Source: Collimonas antrihumi (GTDB lineage Bacteria; Pseudomonadota; Gammaproteobacteria; Burkholderiales; Burkholderiaceae_D). From it: a stretch of DNA of 64,000 bases. Numbering within the stretch: the first letter of the stretch is position 1; the number at the start of each line of letters is the position of its first letter. Both the position numbers and the translations under genes were made by a program. The notes below the pieces were generated by a model. It was not told where the DNA came from, made no database searches, and saw nothing but the letters and a program-made list of their open reading frames with translations. The stretch lies in assembly GCF_018304965.1 (NCBI RefSeq), contig NZ_JAGQED010000009.1, positions 78,063 to 142,062 on the forward strand, in the 5' to 3' direction. Shown one piece after another: positions 17,924-26,423 of this stretch.

Positions 17924-18103
17924 GAATGCCACCTATAGATTTAAATGACTTTTGCCGGCGTGCCGAGACAACCCACTAGATTGCCTCGCCGCATGGATTG
18001 CTGGCTGAATTTTGGTTTACACTGCACTACTTGGCAGGGCGGCTGGCTCGAGCGTTAACTCTTGCGCTGCCTGGCACTTATTGACTACTTAAAAAGGATT
18101 CCC

Positions 18104-18460
18104 ATGTCGACCACCACTACCGTTTCCGGCCTGCAGTATGAAGATCTCACCGTCGGCCAAGGCGCTGAAGCCAAAGCAGGCGATCATGTGAGCGTGCATT
18201 ACACCGGCTGGTTGCAAAATTCCGACGGCAGCGCAGGCAAGAAATTCGACTCCAGCAAGGATCGCGGCGATCCGTTCGAATTCCCGCTGGGCGCCGGCCA
18301 TGTCATCAAAGGTTGGGACGAAGGCGTACAAGGCATGAAAATCGGCGGCGTGCGCACGCTGATCATTCCGTCAGCGCTGGGTTATGGCCCACGCGGCGCC
18401 GGTGGCGTGATTCCGCCAAACGCTACCCTGATTTTTGAAGTTGAACTACTGGGCGTGTAA
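18104..18460 (+). CDS. FKBP-type peptidyl-prolyl cis-trans isomerase
   Basis: Single-domain cytoplasmic FKBP, 118 residues, which accelerates proline isomerisation in folding proteins. The canonical segments are all present: VSVHYTGWLQ, KFDSSKDRGDPFEFPLGAGHVIKGWDEGVQGMKIGGVRTLIIP, and YGPRGAGGVIPPNATLIFEVELL. No signal peptide. AAAGGA sits ahead of the ATG at 18104. Length matches minimal FKBPs. Confidence 0.95.
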   Translation: MSTTTTVSGLQYEDLTVGQGAEAKAGDHVSVHYTGWLQNSDGSAGKKFDSSKDRGDPFEFPLGAGHVIKGWDEGVQGMKIGGVRTLIIPSALGYGPRGAGGVIPPNATLIFEVELLGV

Positions 18461-18494
18461 GCGCGTCTCACCCGACAATCGCAACGGCCGTCCA

Positions 18495-18716
18495 ATGAAA
18501 AAATTCAGTTTGCCTGATGCCGTTCTAAATCTCAGCTGCATAGCCTCATCACTGGTGGCGTTGCCGCTGTTGGCCGGCTGTACCGTCGTCAGCGTCACCA
18601 CTAGCGTGGTCGGCGCCGGCATCAGCGTTGGCAGCGCCGCCGTCGGCGTTGCCTCGACCGTGGTCGAAGGCACCGTGAAAGCGGGTTCCGCGGTAGTTGG
18701 CGCCGTTACCGATTGA
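18495..18716 (+). CDS. Small putative lipoprotein
   Basis: A 73-residue protein with a lipobox LLAGC (Cys29), so probably lipid-anchored in the envelope. The mature part is a simple Val/Gly/Ala/Ser sequence (SVVGAGISVGSAAVGVAS), reminiscent of small glycine-rich membrane-spanning lipoproteins in related bacteria. It follows the FKBP gene by 34 bases and precedes acbP-like gene. Function unknown. A 10-bp-stem palindrome begins inside its stop codon. Confidence 0.7.
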   Translation: MKKFSLPDAVLNLSCIASSLVALPLLAGCTVVSVTTSVVGAGISVGSAAVGVASTVVEGTVKAGSAVVGAVTD

Positions 18717-18739
18717 ATCGATTGATTCGATCGATTCAA
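18713..18739. repeat. Perfect palindrome at the lipoprotein stop codon
   Basis: TTGAATCGAT (18713-18722) and ATCGATTCAA (18730-18739) with a 7-base spacer. It spans the TGA stop and stands 30 bases before the next start codon. No T run follows, so it is not a standard terminator; it could be an mRNA processing or stability element, or an operator for the following gene. Confidence 0.6.
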
Positions 18740-18768
18740 AATTCTCCCTCTATCCTTACGAGACTCTT

Positions 18769-19023
18769 ATGACCCTCCAAGCCCAGTTCGAACAAGCCCA
18801 GGCCGACTCAAAGACATTGAGCGAGCGCCCTGACAACATGACCATGTTGAAAATGTATTCGCTGTTTAAACAAGGCAGCAGCGGCGACGTCCAGGGCGAG
18901 CGCCCTGGCATGACGGATTTTGTCGGCCGCGCCAAATGGGATGCATGGAATGAGCTGAAAGGCACCAGCCAGGCCGACGCCCAACAGCAATATATCGATC
19001 TGGTCGAAGGCCTGAAAGACTAA
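18769..19023 (+). CDS. Acyl-CoA-binding protein
   Basis: An 84-residue cytoplasmic four-helix protein that binds long-chain acyl-CoA esters and buffers their pool. The core motif is nearly eukaryotic: MLKMYSLFKQGSSGDVQGERPGM then KWDAWNELKGTSQADAQQQYIDLVE. ACBP is sporadic in bacteria and typical of betaproteobacteria. It is the last gene of the FKBP-lipoprotein-ACBP run, convergent with ghrB. Confidence 0.93.
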   Translation: MTLQAQFEQAQADSKTLSERPDNMTMLKMYSLFKQGSSGDVQGERPGMTDFVGRAKWDAWNELKGTSQADAQQQYIDLVEGLKD

Positions 19024-19044
19024 ATCAGAATCCGAGCCGCCGTA

Positions 19045-20049
19045 CTAACTCAACGTAATCCGGCCCAGCACTTCGGGGTTGAGCAGGTTCGGCGGCCATT
19101 TCCGCTCTGCCGTCGGCAACAATGCCGCCAGCAAGTTATCCGCCGCACAGTCGGCCATCGCCCGCCGTGTAGGCTCGGAGGCGCTGGCAATATGCGGCGT
19201 CAACACCACATTCGACAATTCCAGGAAATCCGGATGCAAGGCCGGTTCGTTTTCGAATACATCGAGTCCGGCAGCCGCAATTTTCTTGTCGCGCAATGCG
19301 GCAATCAGCGCCAGGTCGTCGACAATGCCACCGCGCGCCAGATTTACCAGAGTCGCTCCAGGCTTCATTAACGCCAACTCGGCAGCGCCGATGGTGTGAT
19401 GCGATTCTTTCGAGTACGGCAGCACCAGAATCACATGGTCGGCAGTTGCCAACAACTCTTCCTTGCTGACATAACGCGCATTGTTAGCGCGCGCCTCCTG
19501 CTCTGGCGCCAGGCGTGAACGATTGTGATACAGCACTTGCATATCGAAACCCATCGAACGCCGCGCAATCGCCTGGCCGATACGTCCCATGCCGATGATG
19601 CCCAGCGTGGCGCCATGCACGTCTGCACCGAGGAAACTGTCGTAGCGCCATTGTTTCCAATGGCCTGCGCGCAGCCAGTGCTCTGCCTCGGTGACCCGGC
19701 GCGCGGTAGACATCAGCAAAGCCCAGCCGAAATCGGCAGTGGTTTCGTTCAGCACATCCGGTGTATTGGTCACCATCACCCCGGCCTTGGTGGCCGCGAC
19801 GACATCGATATTGTTGTAACCGACAGCTTGATTGCACACCGCTTTGAGGCGCGGACTTGCCTGCAGCAATTCAGCTGAGATGCGTTCACTGGCGGTGGCG
19901 ATCACACCGTCCTTGTCGTGCAATTTTTCAGCCAGCTCTGCAGCGCTGAAGATGCGGTCTTCCTGATTGCTTTCCACTTCGAAGTGCTGCTGCAATCTTG
20001 CGATTACATCAGGAAACACCGCGCGCGCCATCAATATCTTTGGTTTCAT
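19045..20049 (-). CDS. ghrB: 2-hydroxyacid dehydrogenase (glyoxylate/hydroxypyruvate reductase type)
   Basis: NAD(P)H-dependent D-2-hydroxyacid dehydrogenase, 334 residues. The nucleotide loop is G150-IIG-M-G155-RIG158. The catalytic triad is R239 (NLARGGIVDD), E268 (DVFENEP) and H286 (LTPHIASA). The overall sequence matches GhrB, which reduces glyoxylate, hydroxypyruvate and 2-ketogluconate. It lies ten bases after the Na+/H+ antiporter gene on the same strand and is likely co-transcribed. The exact substrate is inferred from family resemblance. Confidence 0.87.
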   Translation of the reverse strand: MKPKILMARAVFPDVIARLQQHFEVESNQEDRIFSAAELAEKLHDKDGVIATASERISAELLQASPRLKAVCNQAVGYNNIDVVAATKAGVMVTNTPDVLNETTADFGWALLMSTARRVTEAEHWLRAGHWKQWRYDSFLGADVHGATLGIIGMGRIGQAIARRSMGFDMQVLYHNRSRLAPEQEARANNARYVSKEELLATADHVILVLPYSKESHHTIGAAELALMKPGATLVNLARGGIVDDLALIAALRDKKIAAAGLDVFENEPALHPDFLELSNVVLTPHIASASEPTRRAMADCAADNLLAALLPTAERKWPPNLLNPEVLGRITLS

Positions 20050-20059
20050 CGTTCTGCCA

Positions 20060-21469
20060 TTAACGGAAAAAAATCAACGTCATTATCACAAACAATGGCA
20101 ACAATACCACGCAAGCCCAACCCATGTAACCGAAGAAAGACGGCATGCGGATGCCGCGCTCTTCGGCGATGGCTTTCACCATCAGGTTCGGAGCGTTACC
20201 GATGTAGCTGTTGGCGCCCATGAACACCGCGCCGCAGGAAATCGCCGCCAGTGTCGCAGCCAGCCTGGTCATCAATTCAGCGGCGTCGCCGGAAGCTGTG
20301 TTAAAGAATACCAGATAGGTCGGCGCATTATCGAGGAAGGAGGACAGTATGCCGGTGGCCCAGAAATACATGATGTTATTGGGCTGGCCATCGGCGCCGG
20401 TGACAGCGCTGACCACCAAACCGAAAGCGCCGTGCTCGCCGGCGCGCAGCATGGCGATCACCGGTGCGATGGTGACAAAGATCCCGGCAAACAATTTGGC
20501 TACCTCAAGAATCGGTCCCCAGCTGAAATCATTGCCTTCGCGGGCGATCTTAGGCGTCAGCCAGAGCGAAACCAGGATCACTACGACCAGCAAACCATCC
20601 CGCAGCAAATTCTGCAACTCCACCGACGTGCCGTAGATGTCATAGCTGATTCCAGGCTTCCAGAAGCCGCTCATCAGCACCAGCAGGACGACTACCGCCA
20701 GCAGGAAAAAGTTGAATTTTCCTTCGAAGCGCAGCCTGGCGTCGTCCGGCGTTGGGTCCAGCGAAGGTGCGAATTCCTCTTCGCGCTTATGGAAATAAAA
20801 ACGGTCGAGGCAATAGAAAATCAGCAGCAGCGAACCCCACATGAACATGGTTTCGCCAAAGATGTTCTTCAGGGTCCAGGAAAAATCCACGCCCTTCAAG
20901 AACCCCAGGAACAAGGGTGGATCGCCAAGCGGGGTCAAGGCGCCGCCGGCATTGGCCACCAGGAAAATGAAGAATACGACGATATGCACCACATGCTTGC
21001 GATTGTCGTTGGCGCGGATCAAAGGCCTGATCAGCAGCATGGAAGCGCCGGTGGTGCCCATCAGGCTGGCCAGCAGGGTGCCGATTGCCAGCAAACCTGT
21101 ATTCAAGGCCGGCGTTCCATGCAGATTACCGCGCAAACATATGCCACCGGCCACCACGTACAAGGCGAGCAACAAAATAATGAAGGGAAAATACTCTGCC
21201 ATGAAGGCATGCACCACGCCGGCGGCCGCTGTCGGCACGCCAAACGCCAGTGCGCACGGAATCAGGAAAGCCAGCGACCAGACTACCGTAATCTTGCCGA
21301 AATGATGGTGCCAGAAGGTCGGCGCCAACAGGGGCCCGAGCGCAATCGACAGTAGCAAGCCCATGAAAGGGACGCCCCACCAGGCTGACAGCTGGGCGCC
21401 GTCCAGTTCTGCTGCCTGCGCAACTACTGGCAGGAAGGCAATCAAGGTAGCGAGGATTTTTTTATGCAA
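20060..21469 (-). CDS. Sodium:proton antiporter (NhaD/ArsB-type ion transporter)
   Basis: A 469-residue inner-membrane protein with 11-13 predicted helices of the ion-transporter superfamily. It has an N-terminal signal-like helix ending AQAAEL, then WWGVPFMGLLLSIALGPLLAPTFWHHHFGK, LMGTTGASMLLIRPLIRAN, GGALTPLGDPPLFLGFLKG and SSFLDNAPTYLVFFN, all typical of the NhaD-like group. It is expected to exchange Na+ for H+ in pH or salt stress; the ion has not been tested. Directly upstream of ghrB. Confidence 0.87.
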   Translation of the reverse strand: MHKKILATLIAFLPVVAQAAELDGAQLSAWWGVPFMGLLLSIALGPLLAPTFWHHHFGKITVVWSLAFLIPCALAFGVPTAAAGVVHAFMAEYFPFIILLLALYVVAGGICLRGNLHGTPALNTGLLAIGTLLASLMGTTGASMLLIRPLIRANDNRKHVVHIVVFFIFLVANAGGALTPLGDPPLFLGFLKGVDFSWTLKNIFGETMFMWGSLLLIFYCLDRFYFHKREEEFAPSLDPTPDDARLRFEGKFNFFLLAVVVLLVLMSGFWKPGISYDIYGTSVELQNLLRDGLLVVVILVSLWLTPKIAREGNDFSWGPILEVAKLFAGIFVTIAPVIAMLRAGEHGAFGLVVSAVTGADGQPNNIMYFWATGILSSFLDNAPTYLVFFNTASGDAAELMTRLAATLAAISCGAVFMGANSYIGNAPNLMVKAIAEERGIRMPSFFGYMGWACVVLLPLFVIMTLIFFR

Positions 21470-21564
21470 TGTAGTCTTCCGGATAAGGTGATCGATCGAT
21501 GCCTGATCAAGGCGCGGGCTATTCTAGCACAAAATAGATATCAAATAAATAACAAAGACGCGCA

Positions 21565-22758
21565 CTATGTTGCTGCAACAACAGGATCGGCGATCTCGAA
21601 AACCTGGCGCAGGTAGTTCAGATAAGCCTGGTCGTCGCATATATTCTTGGACGGCGTATCCGACAGCTTGGCGACCGGCTGGCCGTTACAGCGCACCATC
21701 TTTATGACGATTTGCAATGGCGTGTAGCCCAGGTCGTTGGTCAGATTGGTCCCCACGCCAAACGCCACCCGGGTCCGGTCCTTGAACCGCAGATACAACT
21801 CGTTGACCTTGCCGAAATCGAGGCTATCGGAAAACACCAGGGACTTGGTCGCCGGATCGACACGATTGTCCTGATAGTGTTTGATCAGGCGCTCGCCCCA
21901 TTCGAACGGATCGCCGGAATCATGGCGCGCACCGTCGAACAATTTGCAGAAGTACAGATCGAAGTCGCGCAGGAATGCCGCCATGCCGTAGACATCGGAT
22001 AAAGCAATGCCGAGATCGCCGCGATATTCCTTGGCCCACATTTCAAACCCGAAAATCTGCGAGTCGCGCAAGCGCGGGCCGAGCGACTGGCAGGCTTGCA
22101 AATACTCATGCGCCATGGTGCCCAGCGGCGTCATGCCGAATTTCATGGCGAAATAGACGTTGGAGGTCCCGACCAGATGTTGCGCGAAATCGCGCTGCAA
22201 GGTCTGCACCACTTCCTCGTGCCAGGTACGGGAAAAACGGCGGCGCGTGCCGTAATCGGCTATATTGCAGCCGGCCATGGCGGCATCGTCGCGGATCAAC
22301 GCCATCTTGCTTTGCAGGCGTTTGCGCCCTTCCAGATAATCCGGCGCAGTCTGCGTGGCACGGAAATAAACTTCATTGACGATCGCCAGCACCGGCACCT
22401 CAAACAGGATCGTATGCAGCCACGGCCCTTTGATCACGATATCGATTTCGCCGTTATCCGCTGCCGACGGCTGCACGGTGATATATTTTTGCTGCAGATG
22501 AAACAGGCTCAGGAAATCGATGAAATCGCTCTTGATGAAACGCAGGCTGCTGAGATAAGCCAGTTCCTGCTCCTGGAAGCGCAGACGGCACAGGCCGGCG
22601 ATTTCATCGCGGATTTCATCGACGTAAGGCCGCAGGTCCACGCCCTTGTTACGGCATTTGTAGCGATACTCCACTTCTGCTGCGGGAAAATGATGCAATA
22701 CCACCTGCATCATCGTGAATTTATATAAGTCTGTGTCGAGCAGCGAAGTAATGATCAT
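21565..22758 (-). CDS. pncB: Nicotinate phosphoribosyltransferase
   Basis: Converts nicotinate, PRPP and ATP to nicotinate mononucleotide in the NAD salvage (Preiss-Handler) pathway. The 397-residue length matches bacterial PncB. Diagnostic segments are [25 protein letters not shown] at the N-terminus, [18 protein letters not shown] (active-site loop), [22 protein letters not shown], and [17 protein letters not shown], which binds the phosphoribosyl group. Cytoplasmic. Flanked by short gaps on both sides; no regulatory motif seen. Confidence 0.96.
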   Translation of the reverse strand: MIITSLLDTDLYKFTMMQVVLHHFPAAEVEYRYKCRNKGVDLRPYVDEIRDEIAGLCRLRFQEQELAYLSSLRFIKSDFIDFLSLFHLQQKYITVQPSAADNGEIDIVIKGPWLHTILFEVPVLAIVNEVYFRATQTAPDYLEGRKRLQSKMALIRDDAAMAGCNIADYGTRRRFSRTWHEEVVQTLQRDFAQHLVGTSNVYFAMKFGMTPLGTMAHEYLQACQSLGPRLRDSQIFGFEMWAKEYRGDLGIALSDVYGMAAFLRDFDLYFCKLFDGARHDSGDPFEWGERLIKHYQDNRVDPATKSLVFSDSLDFGKVNELYLRFKDRTRVAFGVGTNLTNDLGYTPLQIVIKMVRCNGQPVAKLSDTPSKNICDDQAYLNYLRQVFEIADPVVAAT

Positions 22759-22866
22759 GGTATGTGAATGCGGGACGGTGATGGCTGGAAAAATGGCTGC
22801 TGCCGGATTGCCTGGAATCGATTTCGCATCTTACAACAGCAGCCAGGCAAAACGGCGGCAAGCAGT

Positions 22867-23277
22867 TTATTTGATGCATTCGCTGCGATAGCGCGCTTCC
22901 AGCTTGCTGCGGTCGTCGTATTGCGTGACGTTACCACTCGCGGTTTGCTTCAAGCGGTCAGGGGCTGGTTGGGCACGCTTGATTTGCTGCTGCAAATCGT
23001 CGCAATAATTGCTACCCTGGAAAATCAGGCCGCTGCCGGCTGGGTTTGCCTGCGCGTCCGCTTCAGGCGCAGCTAGCAATTTCTTTTTATCTTCCGCCGA
23101 CTGGCTATTTTGGATGCTCCCGGAGCTGGTGGCATTCGACTGGATCACGGGATTAGGCGTCGTGAGCGGCCCCGCGGCATACGCCGGCAAGGCTGGCATG
23201 GCGAACACCAGCATCAGCGACACACGGCGAAATTGCCGAAGCGATTGCGGAAGAAACTGCGGCAGATGCTGGCTCAT
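22867..23277 (-). CDS. Hypothetical secreted protein
   Basis: A 136-residue protein that I do not recognise. Residues 1-34 read as a signal peptide (RRVSLMLVFAMPALPAYAA). The mature part starts with a low-complexity Ser/Asn/Thr linker, then a compact C-terminal stretch with two Cys (SNYCDDLQQQIKRAQ and ARYRSECIK), about 45 residues apart, that could form a disulfide in the periplasm. It lies between the CDF transporter gene and pncB, all on the same strand. Confidence 0.7.
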   Translation of the reverse strand: MSQHLPQFLPQSLRQFRRVSLMLVFAMPALPAYAAGPLTTPNPVIQSNATSSGSIQNSQSAEDKKKLLAAPEADAQANPAGSGLIFQGSNYCDDLQQQIKRAQPAPDRLKQTASGNVTQYDDRSKLEARYRSECIK

Positions 23278-23313
23278 GGCAATGCTCCCTGACGAAAAAA
23301 TATTGTGGCTTGC

Positions 23314-24252
23314 TTATTCAACTCCGGCAGCAGCGTCTTTCAACAGCGCATGGTCGGGCTCGAAGAAACACCAGTGCACCTGCGGCCAGCGTTGCTGGAT
23401 CCCGGCCTCGATGCGGTTGATCGCATCGACCAGCGCCACATCGGAAGACTGTGGCCGCATCACGGCTTGCACCGCAATCATGACTTGCTCGCCCCATTGC
23501 ATCGAAATCAGATTCCTGATGCTCGCCACATCGGCGTCCGCTTCGATATGCGCCTTGATGGCCGCATGCACCTCAGGTGCGGCGGACTCGCCGGTGACCA
23601 TGGCTTTCACCTCGCGTATCACCATCACCGCGACCACCATCAGCAACACGCCAACCGCAATCGTGCCGCAGGCGTCCCACAGCGGATTACCGGTGATCAC
23701 GGTCATCAGGACGGCGCCAAATGCCAACGCCAGACCCGCCAGCGCGGCGATATCCTCACCTGCCACCACCATCAGTTCCGACTGCCGGGTTTCGCGAAAC
23801 CATCGCATGAATGGCTTGCCCTGCGAAATCTTGCGGATTTCCACCATCGCTCCGCGCAGGGAAATTGCTTCCAGCACCACCGACACCCCCAGCACGCCCA
23901 AGGCTATCCAGGGAGCGCTGATCGGCTGCGGATGTTTGAAATGCTCGATGCCTTCCATGACCGAAAACGCCCCGCCGACAAAAAATAACAGCAGCGCTAC
24001 CATCATCGCCCAAAAATAAACCACGCGCGCATAACCCATCGGATGGGAGGTGTTGGCCGGTTTCTTGGCTTCTTTCAAGCCGATCAGCAAAAATACCTGG
24101 TTGGTGCAATCGGCCAGAGAATGAATGGCTTCCGCCAGCATGGCGCCGGAGCCGGTATAGATCGAGGCGGCAAACTTGGCCAGAGCAATCCCGCCGTTGG
24201 CGCCCAAAGCATAAAATATGGCTTTGGTGGAACCTTCCGTGGAAGATGACAT
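23314..24252 (-). CDS. Cation diffusion facilitator family transporter
   Basis: Inner-membrane proton-coupled exporter of divalent metals, 312 residues. Six helices are visible. The metal site in helix 2 is H44-SLA-D48; in helix 5 the usual His-x3-Asp is replaced by a GEDIAALAGL segment with Glu-Asp, as in the ZNT9/YdfM-like subgroup. A C-terminal cytoplasmic domain (about 205-312) completes the fold. AGGAT precedes the ATG at 24252, which rules out longer versions. Metal not identified; Zn, Fe, Co or Mn are all possible. Confidence 0.88.
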   Translation of the reverse strand: MSSSTEGSTKAIFYALGANGGIALAKFAASIYTGSGAMLAEAIHSLADCTNQVFLLIGLKEAKKPANTSHPMGYARVVYFWAMMVALLLFFVGGAFSVMEGIEHFKHPQPISAPWIALGVLGVSVVLEAISLRGAMVEIRKISQGKPFMRWFRETRQSELMVVAGEDIAALAGLALAFGAVLMTVITGNPLWDACGTIAVGVLLMVVAVMVIREVKAMVTGESAAPEVHAAIKAHIEADADVASIRNLISMQWGEQVMIAVQAVMRPQSSDVALVDAINRIEAGIQQRWPQVHWCFFEPDHALLKDAAAGVE

Positions 24253-24381
24253 AATTATCCTATAGCAACAAATGCAATTACGATAGCCATTTTGCCAAGT
24301 TCGCGCAAGCAATCCTGCTGCTGCCTCGAAAAACCTTGGATGGATATGGTAAAACTGCGAATAACAACGGCATTTGCGGCT

Positions 24382-24456
24382 AATGTGAATTTCACATTTG
24401 CTTATATGGATTCTATATAACAGCTGTTTGTGGGAAACCTAGAATTACCTTAAAAT
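24382..24456 (+). promoter_or_regulatory. fdxA promoter with a 17-bp perfect palindrome upstream
   Basis: TTGTGG (24428-24433) and TAAAAT (24451-24456), spacer 17, form a plausible sigma-70 promoter. Thirty bases ahead lies AATGTGAA-T-TTCACATT (24382-24398), an 8-1-8 perfect palindrome. The spacing between its half-sites is too short for CRP/FNR. The rest of the 24253-24550 gap shows no gene. Confidence 0.55.
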
Positions 24457-24550
24457 ACAAGGCTTTGCGACAGGGTGCGTAGAACAGCGCCGCTTGCTGG
24501 AAAACCCCTGCCGCCGCCTCAAGACCATTATTACAGATAGGACTGTTGTT

Positions 24551-24874
24551 ATGACCCACGTTGTGACCGAATCCTGCATTCGCTGCCGCTATACCGACTG
24601 CGTGGATGTATGCCCGGTTGATTGCTTCCGGCAAGGCCCGAATTTCCTGTCGATCGACCCCGACGAGTGCATCGATTGCGCAGTCTGCGTCGCCGAGTGC
24701 CCGGTGAACGCCATCTACGCCGAAGAAGACGTGCCTGCGGATCAGCTGCATTTCATCAAGCTGAATGAAGATCTGTCGCGCCATTGGCCATCGATCACCA
24801 AGACCATTGCACCTTTGGCAGAAGCCGAGGAATGGAAAGATGTAAAAGAAAAACTGGAATTTTTGCAACGTTAA
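24551..24874 (+). CDS. fdxA: Ferredoxin FdxA (7Fe-8S type)
   Basis: Small cytoplasmic electron carrier of 107 residues. Nine cysteines lie at 9, 12, 17, 21, 25, 40, 43, 46 and 50; C-x7-C-x3-CP...C-x2-C-x2-C-x3-CP is the pattern for one [3Fe-4S] plus one [4Fe-4S] cluster. The C-terminal extension (residues 60-107) is typical of Azotobacter FdI-like proteins. Two hundred bases downstream comes a ferredoxin-NADP reductase-like gene, its probable redox partner. The palindrome ahead of the promoter suggests specific control. Confidence 0.95.
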   Translation: MTHVVTESCIRCRYTDCVDVCPVDCFRQGPNFLSIDPDECIDCAVCVAECPVNAIYAEEDVPADQLHFIKLNEDLSRHWPSITKTIAPLAEAEEWKDVKEKLEFLQR

Positions 24875-24884
24875 GCTGCCTCTT

Positions 24885-24906
24885 GGCCGCCGCTTGAATG
24901 GCGGCC
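24885..24906 (+). terminator. GC-rich hairpin after fdxA
   Basis: GGCCGCC (24885-24891) and GGCGGCC (24900-24906) with an 8-base loop, ten bases after the stop. No T run follows, so termination would be weak or partial. Confidence 0.45.
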
Positions 24907-25089
24907 CGGTGCAGCATGGCGCCAAGCCACCAATTTAAGCCAGGCCATTGCCCCCAGCCACAGTGCAGCATTTATTCGCCGTCAGACAGAAATTCGCGAA
25001 ATTTTAATCCAATCGCCGTCGCAGCCATCGCAAGTACACCGCCACGGCGTTTTGGGGGACCCAACTGAAACAGGAATCAGATCGTCGTT

Positions 25090-26175
25090 ATGGATACCAA
25101 CGTCAAGCTTGCAGCACTCAACTCCGCCAACAGCACACCGATCGAGACCGATGCCGTCATCGTCGGCGCCGGTCCGGTGGGCCTGTTCCAGGTCTTCGAA
25201 CTCGGCCTGCTGGAAATCAAGGCCCATGTCATCGACTCCCTGCCGGTGGTCGGCGGCCAGTGCGTGGAACTGTATCCTGACAAGCCGATTTACGACATTC
25301 CGGCAGTCCCGGTCTGCACCGGCCAGGAACTGACCGATAATCTGCTCAAGCAGATCGAGCCGTTCGAGCCGACCTTCCACCTGAACCAGGAAGTCACGCT
25401 GGTAGCGCGCCGCGAAGATAATCGCTTCGACCTGGAAACGTCGGCCGGCACCCGTTTCATCACCAAAACCATCTTCATCGCAGCCGGCGTCGGCTCGTTC
25501 CAGCCGCGCACCATCAAGGTCGACGGCATCGATCAGTTCGACAATACCCAACTGTTCTACCGGGTCAAGGATCCGGCCCAGTTCCACGGCAAGAACCTGG
25601 TGATCTGCGGCGGCGGCGATTCGGCGCTGGACTGGGCGCTGGATCTGGTCGGCAAGGCGGAATCGGTCGTACTGCTGCACCGTCGCGAAGAATTCCGCGC
25701 GGCGCCGGCTTCGGTGGCCAAGATGAAAGCCTTGTGCGAAGCCTACGAAATGCAATTCCTGGTTGGCCAGGTCACCGGCCACGAAGCCAAAGACGGCAAA
25801 CTCAGCGAAATCAAGGTCACCGGCCCGGATGGCGTCACCCGCCGCCTGCCGCTGGATACCCTGCTGGTGTTCTTCGGCCTGTCGCCAAAACTCGGCCCGA
25901 TCGCTGAATGGGGCCTGGATATCGAGCGTAAGCAACTGCGCGTGGTCGATACCGAGAAGTTCGAAACCAATGTGCCAGGCATCTTCGCGGTCGGCGATAT
26001 CAACACCTACCCGGGCAAGAAGAAACTGATCCTGTCGGGCTTCCATGAAGCTGCATTGGCTGCATTCGGCGCTGCGCCGTACATCTTCCCGGACAAGAAG
26101 ATCCACATGCAGTACACCACCACATCGCCGAAGCTGCACAAGATTTTGGGTGTGGAATCGCCAGTATTCGATTAA
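25090..26175 (+). CDS. Ferredoxin--NADP+ reductase, thioredoxin-reductase-like type
   Basis: FAD-dependent oxidoreductase of 361 residues that moves electrons between NADPH and ferredoxin. The FAD loop is VGAGPVG at about 25-31 and the NADPH loop GGGDSALD begins at 174. There is no CxxC redox pair, which separates it from thioredoxin reductase and places it with the YumC-type ferredoxin reductases. [26 protein letters not shown] is the second FAD-binding segment. Its position after fdxA supports the pairing. A strong terminator follows. Confidence 0.92.
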   Translation: MDTNVKLAALNSANSTPIETDAVIVGAGPVGLFQVFELGLLEIKAHVIDSLPVVGGQCVELYPDKPIYDIPAVPVCTGQELTDNLLKQIEPFEPTFHLNQEVTLVARREDNRFDLETSAGTRFITKTIFIAAGVGSFQPRTIKVDGIDQFDNTQLFYRVKDPAQFHGKNLVICGGGDSALDWALDLVGKAESVVLLHRREEFRAAPASVAKMKALCEAYEMQFLVGQVTGHEAKDGKLSEIKVTGPDGVTRRLPLDTLLVFFGLSPKLGPIAEWGLDIERKQLRVVDTEKFETNVPGIFAVGDINTYPGKKKLILSGFHEAALAAFGAAPYIFPDKKIHMQYTTTSPKLHKILGVESPVFD

Positions 26176-26195
26176 GCCCGGTTTCAACGATAAAA

Positions 26196-26231
26196 AGCCG
26201 CCCGAGAGCCACTCTCCGGCGGCTTTTTTTT
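26196..26231 (+). terminator. Rho-independent terminator after the ferredoxin reductase gene
   Basis: AGCCGCC-C-GAGAG and CTCTC-C-GGCGGCT pair across a 3-base loop, followed by eight T. Confidence 0.92.
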
Positions 26232-26233
26232 CG

Positions 26234-26352
26234 CGTAGGGTGGGCATGTATGCCCACGCGTTACCGTGATATCCGGAGAGCGCCCCTTTGCGGCGCGTCA
26301 ATACGCATATACATGGCGTGAGTTCACGCGTGGGCATACGTGCCCACCCTAC
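26234..26352. repeat. Dispersed palindromic repeat (GTAGGGTGGGCA family), paired copy
   Basis: GCGTAGGGTGGGCA...TGCCCACGCG at 26234-26260 and its inverted partner TTCACGCGTGGGCA...TGCCCACCCTAC at 26324-26352. It sits between two convergent terminators and gives the same two-half architecture as the copies at 669 and 4287. Confidence 0.85.
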
Positions 26353-26374
26353 CTCCTTTGTATCGGGTAAACGT

Positions 26375-26413
26375 AAAAATGCCCGGGATGCATCTGCATC
26401 CCGGGCATTTTTT
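26375..26413 (-). terminator. Rho-independent terminator of pnp
   Basis: AAAAATGCCCGGGATGCA pairs with TGCATCCCGGGCATTTTT, an almost uninterrupted stem of about 17 bp. The A run at 26375-26379 gives the U tract on the minus strand. Because both ends carry the tract, it can act in both directions. Confidence 0.92.
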
Positions 26414-26423
26414 AACCGCTGGA

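Noticed and set aside
19967..21355. 462-codon plus-strand open frame
   Set aside because: Antisense to the Na+/H+ antiporter; Gln/His/Arg-rich and without hydrophobic pattern.
24382..24398. CRP or FNR site before fdxA
   Set aside because: TGTGA and TCACA half-sites are only three bases apart instead of six, so the spacing does not fit.
24413..24925. 170-codon minus-strand open frame
   Set aside because: Covers fdxA in antisense; the plus strand has nine correctly spaced cysteines.
24982..26337. 451-codon minus-strand open frame
   Set aside because: Antisense to the ferredoxin reductase gene, whose FAD and NADPH motifs are clear; long antisense frames are common at this GC content.
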